From positions 1 to 49,837 of IMG/VR virus record IMGVR_UViG_3300021335_001867: a stretch of 49,837 bases of DNA. One strand, 5' to 3'. The notes under the pieces were generated by a model, which saw nothing but the letters and a program-made list of their open reading frames with translations, did no database searches and had not been told where the DNA came from. This DNA comes from a virus. The translations under genes were made by a program, and so were the position numbers. Positions 7,626 through 15,102 of this stretch are shown in pieces; position 1 is the stretch's first letter; each line of letters opens with the position of its first letter.

Positions 7626-7712
7626 GCGACTGTGGTGAAATTGGTAAACACACTGGACTTAAAATCCAGCGGCAGAAATGCTTTGCCGGTTCGATTCCGG
7701 CCAGTCGCACCA
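7626..7712 (+). tRNA. tRNA-Leu (anticodon TAA)
   Basis: An 87-base class II tRNA: acceptor GCGACTG/CAGTCGC, anticodon stem CTGGA/TCCAG with loop CTTAAAA (TAA), long variable arm, T loop TTCGATT, encoded CCA. It reads TTA. Confidence 0.96.
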
Positions 7713-7733
7713 TATCAATCCAACGGAGATATC

Positions 7734-7862
7734 ATGCAAATCAAACCACGCAATTGGGTAGCTCAACAGTGTAGAGATTTAAATGGTCCGTTCCGTCCTA
7801 CTGTAGAACGAGACCGTTCAAAATACACCCGCAAACAAAAGCATAAAGAGCGATATGCTTAA
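7734..7862 (+). CDS. Small basic protein, 42 aa
   Basis: ATG 7734, preceded by CGGAGATATC, opens a 42-residue very basic peptide (MQIKPRNWVAQQCRDLNG...KYTRKQKHKERYA). A longer frame from 7632 runs through tRNA-Leu and is rejected as the start. The charge suggests nucleic-acid binding, which is inference only. The stop overlaps the next ATG at 7855. Confidence 0.6.
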   Translation: MQIKPRNWVAQQCRDLNGPFRPTVERDRSKYTRKQKHKERYA

Positions 7863-7986
7863 TTTCCTGCGAGGCGTATTTTACCTAAGTTTTTCCTTGA
7901 CTTTTATAGTAATAGCCATTATACTAATTGCTTTACTATTAGAAGTTTACATCTTTGAGGAGGTACTATGTCCCTGTCAACTGTGA
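7855..7986 (+). CDS. Tiny membrane protein, 43 aa
   Basis: ATG 7855 overlaps the end of the preceding gene and its stop lies inside the next one. The peptide is dominated by one or two hydrophobic segments (SFSLTFIVIAIILIALLLEVYIF), followed by a CPC end. The promoter at 7897 lies inside it. Nested placement makes it less certain than its neighbours. Confidence 0.4.
   Translation: MLNFLRGVFYLSFSLTFIVIAIILIALLLEVYIFEEVLCPCQL
7897..7925 (+). promoter_or_regulatory. Sigma70-like promoter, TTGACT-17-TATACT
   Basis: TTGACT (7897-7902) and TATACT (7920-7925), 17-bp spacer, upstream of the gene at 7968. The hexamers match the promoter array further along the window. Confidence 0.65.
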
Positions 7987-8273
7987 TTAAAGAAGCAAAC
8001 ATTTATCGTAAATTTTGCAGACAAATGCCTATCGATCCTAGACACGTTAGCATTAAAGATTCTATTGATCTTTTTCGCTATATTGATCGAGAACTAAGTC
8101 CAGAACACTTGTATCAAGACGGTGAACGCTCACCTAAAGAAGCTCAACGTCAAGCCGCAAAATTACGCAAGGCTGCACAGGTATTGCTAGACCGCGGCTA
8201 TAAAGCTCCAATTAACCTAGATTGCCTAAGGATTGATTATGCGAATAGATTTTCAAAAGGCGTATGCATCTAA
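7968..8273 (+). CDS. Small helical phage protein, unknown
   Basis: A 101-residue soluble protein starting behind a strong GAGGAG site. The sequence is helical and charged (SPKEAQRQAAKLRKAAQVLLDRGYK). Its end overlaps the next gene by 35 bases in a different frame. No family recognised. Confidence 0.7.
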   Translation: MSLSTVIKEANIYRKFCRQMPIDPRHVSIKDSIDLFRYIDRELSPEHLYQDGERSPKEAQRQAAKLRKAAQVLLDRGYKAPINLDCLRIDYANRFSKGVCI

Positions 8274-8553
8274 ATCCTACTATGATGATGACGGGAAACA
8301 ATGGCTAGTACAGTTTGGTAATGACTACCAACTCAGCATCATCCGTCATCGTGGTAGTATGGGATACCGTGAAGGATTATTTGAAATTGGTATGTTCGGT
8401 GATTGTGATAGCATGGTTGAACTGCCAGGTATCACTGCAGAAGGAGATACTGTAAAAGGGTTTCTCACACCCGAAGAGGTGAACTGCATCATCCTAAAAA
8501 TGCAATTCCTTACCGACTCAGCACCTGTATCAGTGTTCGGGTACACAAACTAA
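8239..8553 (+). CDS. Small soluble phage protein, unknown
   Basis: ATG 8239 is chosen because AAGGA lies 7 bases upstream; a TTG at 8233 is in frame but overlaps that spacing. The 104-residue product (MRIDFQKAYASKSYYDDDG...) looks like a mixed alpha/beta protein with LTPEEVNCIILKM near its end. tRNA-CAT follows 10 bases after its stop. Unknown function. Confidence 0.7.
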   Translation: MRIDFQKAYASKSYYDDDGKQWLVQFGNDYQLSIIRHRGSMGYREGLFEIGMFGDCDSMVELPGITAEGDTVKGFLTPEEVNCIILKMQFLTDSAPVSVFGYTN

Positions 8554-8563
8554 ATATTCTACT

Positions 8564-8640
8564 GGACCTCTAGCTCAATAGGTTAGAGCACACGACTCAT
8601 AATCGTTAGGTTCTCGGTTCAAGTCCGAGGGGGTCCACCA
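8564..8640 (+). tRNA. tRNA with CAT anticodon (Met, or Ile2 after lysidine modification)
   Basis: Cloverleaf: acceptor GGACCTC/GGGGTCC, D stem GCTC/GAGC, anticodon loop CTCATAA (CAT), T arm with TTCAAGT, encoded CCA. The body resembles both elongator tRNA-Met and tRNA-Ile2. The CGACTCATAATCG anticodon arm is reminiscent of bacterial Ile2, so identity is open. Confidence 0.93.
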
Positions 8641-8647
8641 CAAAAGG

Positions 8648-8655
8648 TAAATATA
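8648..8655 (+). promoter_or_regulatory. Late-promoter-like TAAATATA
   Basis: TAAATATA lies just after tRNA-CAT and 18 bases before the halogenase ATG, with AAAAAGGA between. Late-type control of the halogenase operon is possible. Confidence 0.35.
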
Positions 8656-8672
8656 CAAAAAGGAATTCTTTT

Positions 8673-10160
8673 ATGTATAAAAACTACCAATTAAAAAATA
8701 AAAAGTTTATTGTAATAGGAACCGGTACTAGTGGTCTAGTTACTGCTGCCTCATTGTCATTTTCATATCCTAATTGTGATATAGTCGTTGTCGACAAGGA
8801 TAAACCAGAGATTATCGGTGTAGGCGAAGGCACTACTCGTAATTTCCAATCAATGATGGAGATGTGTGGTTACACAATCTCAGATTGGTTTGAGCCATTA
8901 CAGGCTACTTTTAAAATAGGCGTAGATTTCCAAAATTTTGGTATGGATGGAACAGATGTTTGGCATCCATTTACCGCAAATTACAAAGAAATGGATGATT
9001 GGGCAATGCAAGAACTTCATCCATCAACATTTAGAGATTTAGTTTTTCCTGATTATTTACCTTGGGTAAGAAACCATAAACATCCAATTTTTACAGAACA
9101 ACACGGGTATGGCTTCCATATCGATGCACATTTATTAAATAAATTCCTATTTGAAAAACTTCAAAAGAGAAAAAATGTAGAGTTTATTTTTGATAGTATA
9201 GTTAAAGTTAATTATGGGGGTGACAACGGTGATGGTGATATTATTGATTTATCTCTAGCTAGTGGTGCCCAGGTATCTGCTGATTTATATTTTGATGGTA
9301 GTGGTTTTGCAGGCGTAGCATCAAAAAATAAAGATAAAGTTGATGTATTAGGTGATTTATTTGTAGACTCTGCGGCTGTGATACAAGTACCTTTTAATGA
9401 TACGGTCATTGCACCTTCAGTTACAGTGGCGTCAGCATGTGATCATGGATGGATATGGACTATTCCAACTAGAGAAAGAATCGGTAGTGGTTTAGTTTTT
9501 AACAAGAGTTGCACAACATTAGACGAAGCTAAAGACACTTTGTATAATTTTTGGCAACAAAGGGCTAACGTATCTATCGATAAAAATTCAATAAAAATTT
9601 TACAATGGCATCCGTTTTATCTAAAAAATCCTTGGCAAGGCAACAGTGTTTCTGTGGGATTATCAAGTAGTTTTGTAGAACCGCTCGAAGCGACTTCATT
9701 ACAAAATTTGAGTCTGATGGTTGGTCGTATTGTAGGTAATGTAGAAAATTATTTTGTTGGATCTCATGATTTTATAGGAGAAATTAATCAGTTCCATTAT
9801 GAAATTGTAGATGAATCGATTGATTTTATTCGAGTACATTATGAAACAAAGAGGACCGACACTCCGTTTTGGCAGTATGTAGCTAGGAATTATAAAGTTA
9901 CTAAGAGACAAAGATATTACGAAAACCTTTGTGACGACCCTAATGTAGATGCCGACCACACCACTCCTACTGATTTTTTATTCCAATATGTAAATTGGAG
10001 TCTATGGATGTGTCAACAGAAACACAAAAATATTGTGTATAAAGGTATGTATAGAGAAGGGTATTTAGATGCTGCGAAAGCTAAAGTTGATCATATGGAT
10101 CAAGACGAATTGTTTGATACACTATCTTTAGCAAATTATTATCTTGGCAAATTCAGATGA
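8673..10160 (+). CDS. Flavin-dependent halogenase (tryptophan halogenase family)
   Basis: A 495-residue enzyme with all landmarks of FADH2-dependent halogenases: dinucleotide-binding VIGTGTSG (16-21), GVGEGTTRN, the reactive lysine in ATFKIG (Lys81, at the position of PrnA Lys79), the family motif WIWTIP (260-265) and SSFVEPLEATSLQ with Glu339 at the position of PrnA Glu346. Such enzymes use FADH2, oxygen and halide to halogenate aromatic substrates. A cyanophage member, VirX1, is known to favour iodide. The enzyme needs reduced flavin from a partner; the flavoprotein at 37114-37947 is one candidate (inference). It is followed by a coupled DUF6445-like gene. Confidence 0.93.
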   Translation: MYKNYQLKNKKFIVIGTGTSGLVTAASLSFSYPNCDIVVVDKDKPEIIGVGEGTTRNFQSMMEMCGYTISDWFEPLQATFKIGVDFQNFGMDGTDVWHPFTANYKEMDDWAMQELHPSTFRDLVFPDYLPWVRNHKHPIFTEQHGYGFHIDAHLLNKFLFEKLQKRKNVEFIFDSIVKVNYGGDNGDGDIIDLSLASGAQVSADLYFDGSGFAGVASKNKDKVDVLGDLFVDSAAVIQVPFNDTVIAPSVTVASACDHGWIWTIPTRERIGSGLVFNKSCTTLDEAKDTLYNFWQQRANVSIDKNSIKILQWHPFYLKNPWQGNSVSVGLSSSFVEPLEATSLQNLSLMVGRIVGNVENYFVGSHDFIGEINQFHYEIVDESIDFIRVHYETKRTDTPFWQYVARNYKVTKRQRYYENLCDDPNVDADHTTPTDFLFQYVNWSLWMCQQKHKNIVYKGMYREGYLDAAKAKVDHMDQDELFDTLSLANYYLGKFR

Positions 10161-10756
10161 TGCCGATAAAACAAATTCCATGTTTTTCTAAACATGAAAT
10201 ATTTGATTTAAGCCATCAATATAAGGTTTCAGCGCAATTGTTCCAAGGAAAAAATATTGTAATAGTTGATGATATCTATCTACATCCTATAAGTGTAAGA
10301 AATTATATATTAAGCGTACCTAGTTTTCCTGATGTCACTGCATATCCAGGATGGCGATCGCACTCTAAAACATTGTCTCCTTTACCACAATTTATAGAAA
10401 AAAAAATTATTAAATTATACTATCCGGATATGGAAGATAAACTTGTTATTGATCAACAATTTGTAGGTGGAATACTTACAACAAAATCAATGACTAATGA
10501 TTATTCATTTAAAACTCATGTTGACGGCGTTGGTTTAGCTGGCATAATTTATTTCAACACTGATGAAGAATGTTCTGGTGGCACTCAATTCTATCCAAGC
10601 ACCGCAGCAACCGTTGCGAGTTTACAGATACCAATGAAATTTAATAGGATGGTTCTATATCCAATGGATGTGGTACATAGTGGTTGGATTTTGGAAAATT
10701 CATTTGATAATTATTACCGGATAACTCAAAACCTTTTCTTCAACAAAAAAATATGA
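10157..10756 (+). CDS. DUF6445-like protein, probable 2OG-Fe(II) oxygenase fold
   Basis: A 199-residue protein starting in an ATGATG overlap with the halogenase stop. The C-terminal half has the double-stranded beta-helix pattern: THVDGVGLAGIIYFN (His-x-Asp), GGTQFY, then MVLYPMDVVHSGW (distal His) and YRITQNLFF (Arg). Proteins of this type (DUF6445) often sit beside tryptophan-halogenase-like genes in bacteria, which fits the context. It may act on the same substrate as the halogenase. Metal ligands are visible, but activity is not proven. Confidence 0.75.
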   Translation: MMPIKQIPCFSKHEIFDLSHQYKVSAQLFQGKNIVIVDDIYLHPISVRNYILSVPSFPDVTAYPGWRSHSKTLSPLPQFIEKKIIKLYYPDMEDKLVIDQQFVGGILTTKSMTNDYSFKTHVDGVGLAGIIYFNTDEECSGGTQFYPSTAATVASLQIPMKFNRMVLYPMDVVHSGWILENSFDNYYRITQNLFFNKKI

Positions 10757-10914
10757 ATAATGACCATTTTATAATGATGATTGTATTAGCTTTAGGCTTC
10801 GGAATGTTTGGCTATTTATTAGGAGCAGATGCAAGAGAAAAAGAAGCGATTGCAAGAGAATATGCATTGCATTGTCCAATAACTGGAGATTTTAGTTGGA
10901 AAGACGAATGTTGA
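10753..10914 (+). CDS. Tiny membrane protein of the halogenase operon, 53 aa
   Basis: ATG 10753 overlaps the previous stop (ATGA). The peptide has one membrane segment (FIMMIVLALGFGMFGYLLGA), then a charged stretch, then HCPITGDFSWKDEC with two cysteines. The coupled start indicates co-expression with the halogenase and DUF6445 protein. Its 3' end overlaps the convergent oxygenase gene by 23 bases. Confidence 0.6.
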   Translation: MNNDHFIMMIVLALGFGMFGYLLGADAREKEAIAREYALHCPITGDFSWKDEC

Positions 10915-11488
10915 GTTCATCTAATGTTCCTTTATTTACTGCACCAGTTGGTACAATATTAATTGCCAAAGTATACCGATACTTTTCAGACTGTTCGGGC
11001 ATAGTAAAATGGGTCAACCAACTGGGAAATATGATTAGAGAATTTGGTTCAGGATCAAATGTGTATACAGGAATATTAGAATCTGAATCGACACTAAACC
11101 CGGTGGTCATTGCAGTCTGCCGAGGATCTTGGAAATAAGTTGGACTTACCTTTTCTACATAATATATTGCTGATAGAAAAGAATTTGGATGTACATGTAG
11201 ATGATGAAATTTTTTTTGTGAGCTTCTATTAGCCCATGCTAAACTAATTTCTAACTTATCACATTGAAAATTAAAATTATCCTTGTAATCGTCTAGGCAA
11301 TTTTTTATCCAGTCAAATAAATTTTTAAATTTAGCATTTTTTTCTAAATGTGTCTCAAGAGATTTATCTGCTTGGGTTTGACTGTCAACATAAATTAAAT
11401 CTTGAATATCTTGCGCTATGTTAAAGCTAGTTTCATGTTGGTAGACAGTTAATACTGTAGGAAAAATATTAGTTATTTTTTTATTCAT
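10892..11488 (-). CDS. 2OG-Fe(II) oxygenase superfamily protein
   Basis: A 198-residue protein with the oxygenase signature HHLHVHPNSFLSAIYYVE (His-x-His), a DPR block, PEPNSLIIFPSWLTHFTMP (distal His) and YRYTLAINI (Arg). It resembles the putative 2OG oxygenases common in T4-like marine phages. ATG 11488 is used; an in-frame TTG just upstream is less likely. It faces the halogenase operon tail to tail. Substrate unknown, probably a protein or small molecule. Confidence 0.8.
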   Translation of the reverse strand: MNKKITNIFPTVLTVYQHETSFNIAQDIQDLIYVDSQTQADKSLETHLEKNAKFKNLFDWIKNCLDDYKDNFNFQCDKLEISLAWANRSSQKKFHHLHVHPNSFLSAIYYVEKVSPTYFQDPRQTAMTTGFSVDSDSNIPVYTFDPEPNSLIIFPSWLTHFTMPEQSEKYRYTLAINIVPTGAVNKGTLDELNIRLSN

Positions 11489-11526
11489 CAAATACTTAAC
11501 ACATTAAAAATTTCTTTTAATAGTTC

Positions 11527-11554
11527 TTGACTTTTATAGCTCCTATGCTATACT
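11527..11554 (+). promoter_or_regulatory. Sigma70-like promoter, TTGACT-16-TATACT
   Basis: TTGACT (11527-11532) and TATACT (11549-11554), 16-bp spacer, 16 bases before the tRNA-like element. Same hexamers as the tRNA-Leu promoter. Confidence 0.7.
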
Positions 11555-11570
11555 TATAGATATTGAACAA

Positions 11571-11657
11571 GCGGGGCGTTCCTTCCAGCTGTCTTATAAG
11601 CAGTCAGCCAAACAGGGAGGCGGTGCTATAGAGGTTCAACTCCTCCGCCCCGTACCA
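11571..11657 (+). tRNA. tRNA-like element with non-canonical core (anticodon-like TAT)
   Basis: The ends are clearly tRNA-like: acceptor GCGGGGC pairs with GCCCCGT (one G-T), then A-CCA, and a T arm with loop TTCAACT. A hairpin GCTGT-CTTATAA-GCAGT would present TAT (Ile, ATA). However, only about ten bases separate acceptor and that hairpin, so no ordinary D arm fits, and an extra pairing CCTTCC (11581-11586) with GGGAGG is possible around it. It has its own promoter. It is either an aberrant tRNA, a processed tRNA mimic, or a folded RNA that borrows tRNA ends. Confidence 0.5.
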
Positions 11658-11679
11658 CTTAACCCTAACCACTATACAT

Positions 11680-12363
11680 ATGATATCTAAACGTGTACGA
11701 GATCGTTTTGTAGCACAACATGGCGAGCCGGCTAACCTAGATGAACTAGGGCAAGCCCTTGTTGCCCATATCAATAACCTTGGAGCAAGTTCAAAGGGTC
11801 GTGATAAGGGTCAGCGGGTACTAGGCTTAGTTTGGAATATCAGTTCAGGTGAACAGTGCAACAGTCATAATTCACCTGTGGGGGTACCATGTAGCTGGCA
11901 TGAACCTGAGAGGTTTCCTGCGTTTTATGGCAGGGTATGGCTAAGATTATCCAAGACGCCTGGATGGTCTGTCACTGATTACTTTGAGGGTACTTGTTGT
12001 CACCTAGGATCAGGTGGGGGTGGGTCATATGAAGGCCCATGGGACCAGCTATATACAACCTGGCATCAGCAGCATAGGCGCTGGCGTACAAGGATAAAGT
12101 TAGACTATCCTGAACCCATCCTTTACAGTTGGACTTTTACTATCTGGCTGCAGGATTGGCCTCTAATTGAAAAGCATTACAGTAAGTTAGACATGCTTGA
12201 CATGATCAAAGGAGTTAGGGTAGATTACCTTAAACGTAATCATACGTTTACCTATGAAGCAGAAGGCATAGATGCTGCTGATGGCAAATATATACAGCAG
12301 TATGCCGAGATTGACTACTCTTTTTGTAGAGATAAACTTTTAAACGAGATTTTTAATGACTGA
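11680..12363 (+). CDS. Unknown phage protein, 227 aa
   Basis: A soluble protein rich in tryptophan (for example WSVTDYFEGTCCHLGSGGGGSYEGPWDQLY and ILYSWTFTIWLQDWPLIEKHY). It contains paired cysteines and a glycine-rich loop. No family is recognised. It opens a plus-strand run of small genes and is GC-richer than the halogenase region. The start ATG at 11680 has no obvious ribosome binding site. Confidence 0.65.
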   Translation: MISKRVRDRFVAQHGEPANLDELGQALVAHINNLGASSKGRDKGQRVLGLVWNISSGEQCNSHNSPVGVPCSWHEPERFPAFYGRVWLRLSKTPGWSVTDYFEGTCCHLGSGGGGSYEGPWDQLYTTWHQQHRRWRTRIKLDYPEPILYSWTFTIWLQDWPLIEKHYSKLDMLDMIKGVRVDYLKRNHTFTYEAEGIDAADGKYIQQYAEIDYSFCRDKLLNEIFND

Positions 12364-12520
12364 AGAAACTATCCAAGAACTTGAATATATCCTACGTGAA
12401 CAGCAGAGTATGCTAAACGAGTTTGCTACTAATCTCGCACAGGTAAGTAGGCAGCTTAGAGAAGTAACTGACCTATTAGACGAGGTAAAATATGCGAGTG
12501 AACATCAGGCGACCGCCTAA
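12356..12520 (+). CDS. Small coiled-coil protein, 54 aa
   Basis: ATG 12356 overlaps the end of the preceding gene by 8 bases. The 54-residue peptide (MTEETIQELEYILREQQSMLNEF...) has a heptad pattern along most of its length, and its 3' end overlaps the next gene by 29 bases. Unknown role. Confidence 0.55.
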   Translation: MTEETIQELEYILREQQSMLNEFATNLAQVSRQLREVTDLLDEVKYASEHQATA

Positions 12521-12893
12521 GAATCCAGAACGCAATCAACGTGTAGATGTACTAGTTGAACCCCATGACGTATGGAGCTTAGACTGGACACTGGCACAGA
12601 TAATACACCCTGGCCTCGTCATGTTGAAGCAACAGAAGAATGGGGCTCCTTGGGTTGACCCTATGGATGTACCAGAGGAGCTGAGACCCACACCCGAAGA
12701 GCTGGCAAACTACGAAGAGGATCTACGTACTGACGAACTGTGGTTTGACCGTTTTGACTACATCTTAGATGAAATGATCTGGGCATTTGACCAGATAAAG
12801 CAAGATGTGAATATCCATTCTAAGTCGGATGCTGCAAGGATCAATAATGCTCTGCGTTTGTTTGGTAAATATTATCAAAGCTTATGGTGGTAA
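12492..12893 (+). CDS. Conserved T4-like phage protein, unknown function
   Basis: A 133-residue protein with the pattern VEPHDVWSLDWTLAQIIHPGLVMLKQQKNGAPWVDPMDVPEEL ... RFDYILDEMIWAFDQI, which recurs in hypothetical proteins of T4-like marine and enteric phages. No enzymatic motif is seen. It lies in a tightly overlapping small-gene operon. Confidence 0.75.
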   Translation: MRVNIRRPPKNPERNQRVDVLVEPHDVWSLDWTLAQIIHPGLVMLKQQKNGAPWVDPMDVPEELRPTPEELANYEEDLRTDELWFDRFDYILDEMIWAFDQIKQDVNIHSKSDAARINNALRLFGKYYQSLWW

Positions 12894-12919
12894 ATTTTAT
12901 GGACAAAGGAGGGTTGACC

Positions 12920-13063
12920 ATGATGTACATGTTTAATGATCTATTAAAGATAGATCCTAATGCTGAGGAACAGAAGGATAAAATTAAACTGATAGTGGCT
13001 GCAATTTTGGTCATTGCAATTGGTGTAGGAGGTCTTACACTGACACTATCACTTATGCTATAG
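12920..13063 (+). CDS. Small membrane protein, 47 aa
   Basis: ATG 12920 is chosen because AAAGGAGGG lies 9 bases upstream; ATG 12899 is in frame but lacks this. The peptide has a polar N-terminus and a C-terminal membrane segment (LIVAAILVIAIGVGGLTLTLSLML). It ends 6 bases before the next ATG. Confidence 0.6.
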   Translation: MMYMFNDLLKIDPNAEEQKDKIKLIVAAILVIAIGVGGLTLTLSLML

Positions 13064-13069
13064 AGGAGC

Positions 13070-13507
13070 ATGACTAGAACAGAAACGAAAGATCGATTCC
13101 ATCGGATGGCGAGTGAACTTATGCAGAATATGGATTTCACTCGCATCCATCACACTATGCAGGTGCTAGACTGGCGGTATCAAGGAGAACGGCAGTCTGA
13201 GGGTGATATCCGTATTTTTTGCCGCAGACTACTACACGAAACGATTGAACGTGTATTGGATTCGCCTACAGGAGAAGCATTCCTAAGCACAGGTGGTTTT
13301 GAAATCACCATTTATCACCCAGACCATTTAGACGAAGAACGTGCTGGTACATTAGATGTCAAGTTTGTAGTCGAACATGACATGATGATCTTTGACCAGA
13401 CTGAACAATCAAAAACAAATATACAAGAACAGATTGATGAAATCCTAACAAGATTAGACGTACTTGAAGACGAAGTTAATCGTTATATTGTAGACTACAG
13501 GAAATAA
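13070..13507 (+). CDS. Conserved phage protein, unknown function
   Basis: A 145-residue protein behind a GAGGAG site. The N-terminal half (MASELMQNMDFTRIHHTMQVLDWRY) is the type seen in T4-like phage hypothetical proteins, followed by a beta-rich FEITIYHPD and a C-terminal coiled coil (IQEQIDEILTRLDVLEDEV). Probably an early or middle-period protein; no activity can be assigned. Confidence 0.75.
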   Translation: MTRTETKDRFHRMASELMQNMDFTRIHHTMQVLDWRYQGERQSEGDIRIFCRRLLHETIERVLDSPTGEAFLSTGGFEITIYHPDHLDEERAGTLDVKFVVEHDMMIFDQTEQSKTNIQEQIDEILTRLDVLEDEVNRYIVDYRK

Positions 13508-13508
13508 T

Positions 13509-13580
13509 ATGACACAGTATTTAAATTGGTTCATTGTTGCTATCGTCGTGTTAGCACTTCTTGACCAGGTAGGAATATGA
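13509..13580 (+). CDS. Micropeptide with one membrane segment, 23 aa
   Basis: ATG 13509 starts right after the preceding stop. The 23-residue peptide (MTQYLNWFIVAIVVLALLDQVGI) is almost entirely one membrane span. Its stop overlaps the next ATG (ATGA at 13577), which supports translation. It may also be only a coupling leader. Confidence 0.4.
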   Translation: MTQYLNWFIVAIVVLALLDQVGI

Positions 13581-13774
13581 AATATTTTGTAGTCTGGGCG
13601 CAGGACTTTGGTTTAGAATATCTCCAGTATGACACAGCACAGCAAGCATTTGGTTTCCTTGAAACATTATTACTGGAAGGGATAGATGCGGACAAGATAA
13701 TGATATTCCGTGGCGACACGGTTGGTTATACAGTTGAAGAACACAAACACTATACAATTAAAGGAGAAGAATGA
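13577..13774 (+). CDS. Small phage protein, 65 aa
   Basis: The protein (MKYFVVWAQDFGLEYLQYDTAQQAFGFLE...) looks like a compact alpha/beta fold. Start and stop overlap both neighbours by 4 bases. An AGGA site precedes it inside the micropeptide frame. Unknown function. Confidence 0.65.
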   Translation: MKYFVVWAQDFGLEYLQYDTAQQAFGFLETLLLEGIDADKIMIFRGDTVGYTVEEHKHYTIKGEE

Positions 13775-14016
13775 AAGGTAGAACAGCACAACGCATCCGA
13801 CGTAAGGCAGCAGTTGAAAGACTAGAATACCAGCACACTCATTACAGTGATAAGGTTAGAGAGATTAAAGAAGCGCTCAAGACTGCTCGCAATCACAAGG
13901 ACAAGCAGGAAGAACAACTGCAGGAAGATCTGCTTAGGATCGCAGAAGACAAACTAGCTAAATGCAAGACTACGCTAGACAACACAAATAGACTGCTGAA
14001 GGCATCTGCTGCATAA
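13771..14016 (+). CDS. Basic coiled-coil protein, 81 aa
   Basis: An almost wholly helical, charged protein with a basic N-terminus (MKGRTAQRIRRKAAVERL) and long heptad stretch. AAAGGAG precedes the ATG. Nucleic-acid or protein scaffolding is possible, but nothing specific is recognisable. Confidence 0.65.
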   Translation: MKGRTAQRIRRKAAVERLEYQHTHYSDKVREIKEALKTARNHKDKQEEQLQEDLLRIAEDKLAKCKTTLDNTNRLLKASAA

Positions 14017-14020
14017 ATAT
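14013..14020 (+). promoter_or_regulatory. Late-promoter-like ATAAATAT
   Basis: ATAAATAT ends 20 bases before the ATG at 14041. The same box precedes 15303 and 21145 at similar distance, which supports a shared late-promoter function. Confidence 0.5.
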
Positions 14021-14040
14021 TCTAAACAAGGATTTAGATT

Positions 14041-15102
14041 ATGCAGGACATCAGACATTATATCAATGTCATAGACCAATTAAACGAAGAGGTACGTTGG
14101 CAAAAGAGCCTCTTCGATCATCTCTTCGTAGATGATATAAAAATATACGACTTCAATCCTGATACAGGACGTAACGAAGAAAAACGTTACCCCTACCTAA
14201 TACAGCCAAATCACAAGAAATTCTGGACACCCGTTGTTCCGGCTATGATGGAACGACTTGAAATGACTAAGCGTATGGCAGGTTGCCATGTGCTAGGCGT
14301 AGACAAGCTGAAGCAGCTTATACAATTAGAAGGCAAGCGTAGCCGCCAGATATCAGTGTTTACATCGGATGTTGAAGGCTATATCTCAGCATCAGGTATC
14401 TGGGGTGGAGGTGGTTTAGTGGCTATCTTAACAGGTACAGTTTCAGTAGGTGCAGCAGCAGATATAATGTCAGTAGTTGATCGTAAAGGACAACGCTTAA
14501 TAGATCTAGGTCCTGAGCCAGACTTCCAAGGAGAATTTCCTTACGATATCTATGACGAAAGACCTTACAATCTACTATGGAATGCACTTGTAGACATGCG
14601 TACTCCTATCATAGCAGAGCTTAAATCAACGGGTGTAGAACCCGATGTACCTCCAGACATAAGGCGTAACACACTAGGTAGCCGCATGCTGGTAGATGCA
14701 AACAGTTTCACAGGCGAACAAAAACAGCGAGCTATCAAACAATATATAGACGGTGTTGAAAAGACGATTGCACAGCATAAACCAGTGTTCCAGGAGATGT
14801 TCTTCCAGCATGTGGAAAGACAGAGCACAGCCTGGGAAGACCTCGTGGAAGATTATGATGAACTGGTAATGGGCAACTTCCGCATTGAAAAGCTTTACGT
14901 TATCGCAGAGCACATAGACGCAGATGACGGAGCTAAGCCAGGATGGCCACACGATTACTTCCCTGAGGATGGAGTATTCTGCTCACAACCACGTAAGCAG
15001 TGTGTCGCACTGGATTTTCCAGTAGAATTTGTAGACGAAAGAGATCTTCGAGATAGTCTCGAACGAGAAATGTTAAGCCGTAACCATAGGAGGGCTCAAT
15101 GA
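14041..15102 (+). CDS. Unknown phage protein, 353 aa, possibly ADP-ribosyltransferase-like
   Basis: I cannot name this protein firmly. The middle section (KRSRQISVFTSDVEGYISASGIWGGGGLVAILTGTVSVGAAADIMSV) is reminiscent of the Arg/Ser-Thr core seen in some ADP-ribosyltransferase-like phage proteins, but I see no convincing catalytic Glu motif, so this is weak inference. The N-terminal 70 residues are helical; the C-terminal part is acidic. A late-promoter-like box lies upstream, and a small coupled gene follows (ATGA). Confidence 0.6.
   Translation: MQDIRHYINVIDQLNEEVRWQKSLFDHLFVDDIKIYDFNPDTGRNEEKRYPYLIQPNHKKFWTPVVPAMMERLEMTKRMAGCHVLGVDKLKQLIQLEGKRSRQISVFTSDVEGYISASGIWGGGGLVAILTGTVSVGAAADIMSVVDRKGQRLIDLGPEPDFQGEFPYDIYDERPYNLLWNALVDMRTPIIAELKSTGVEPDVPPDIRRNTLGSRMLVDANSFTGEQKQRAIKQYIDGVEKTIAQHKPVFQEMFFQHVERQSTAWEDLVEDYDELVMGNFRIEKLYVIAEHIDADDGAKPGWPHDYFPEDGVFCSQPRKQCVALDFPVEFVDERDLRDSLEREMLSRNHRRAQ

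Noticed and set aside
7632-7733. Upstream extension of the 7734 gene
   Set aside because: This part is the body of tRNA-Leu read as codons; the true start is ATG 7734 behind CGGAG.
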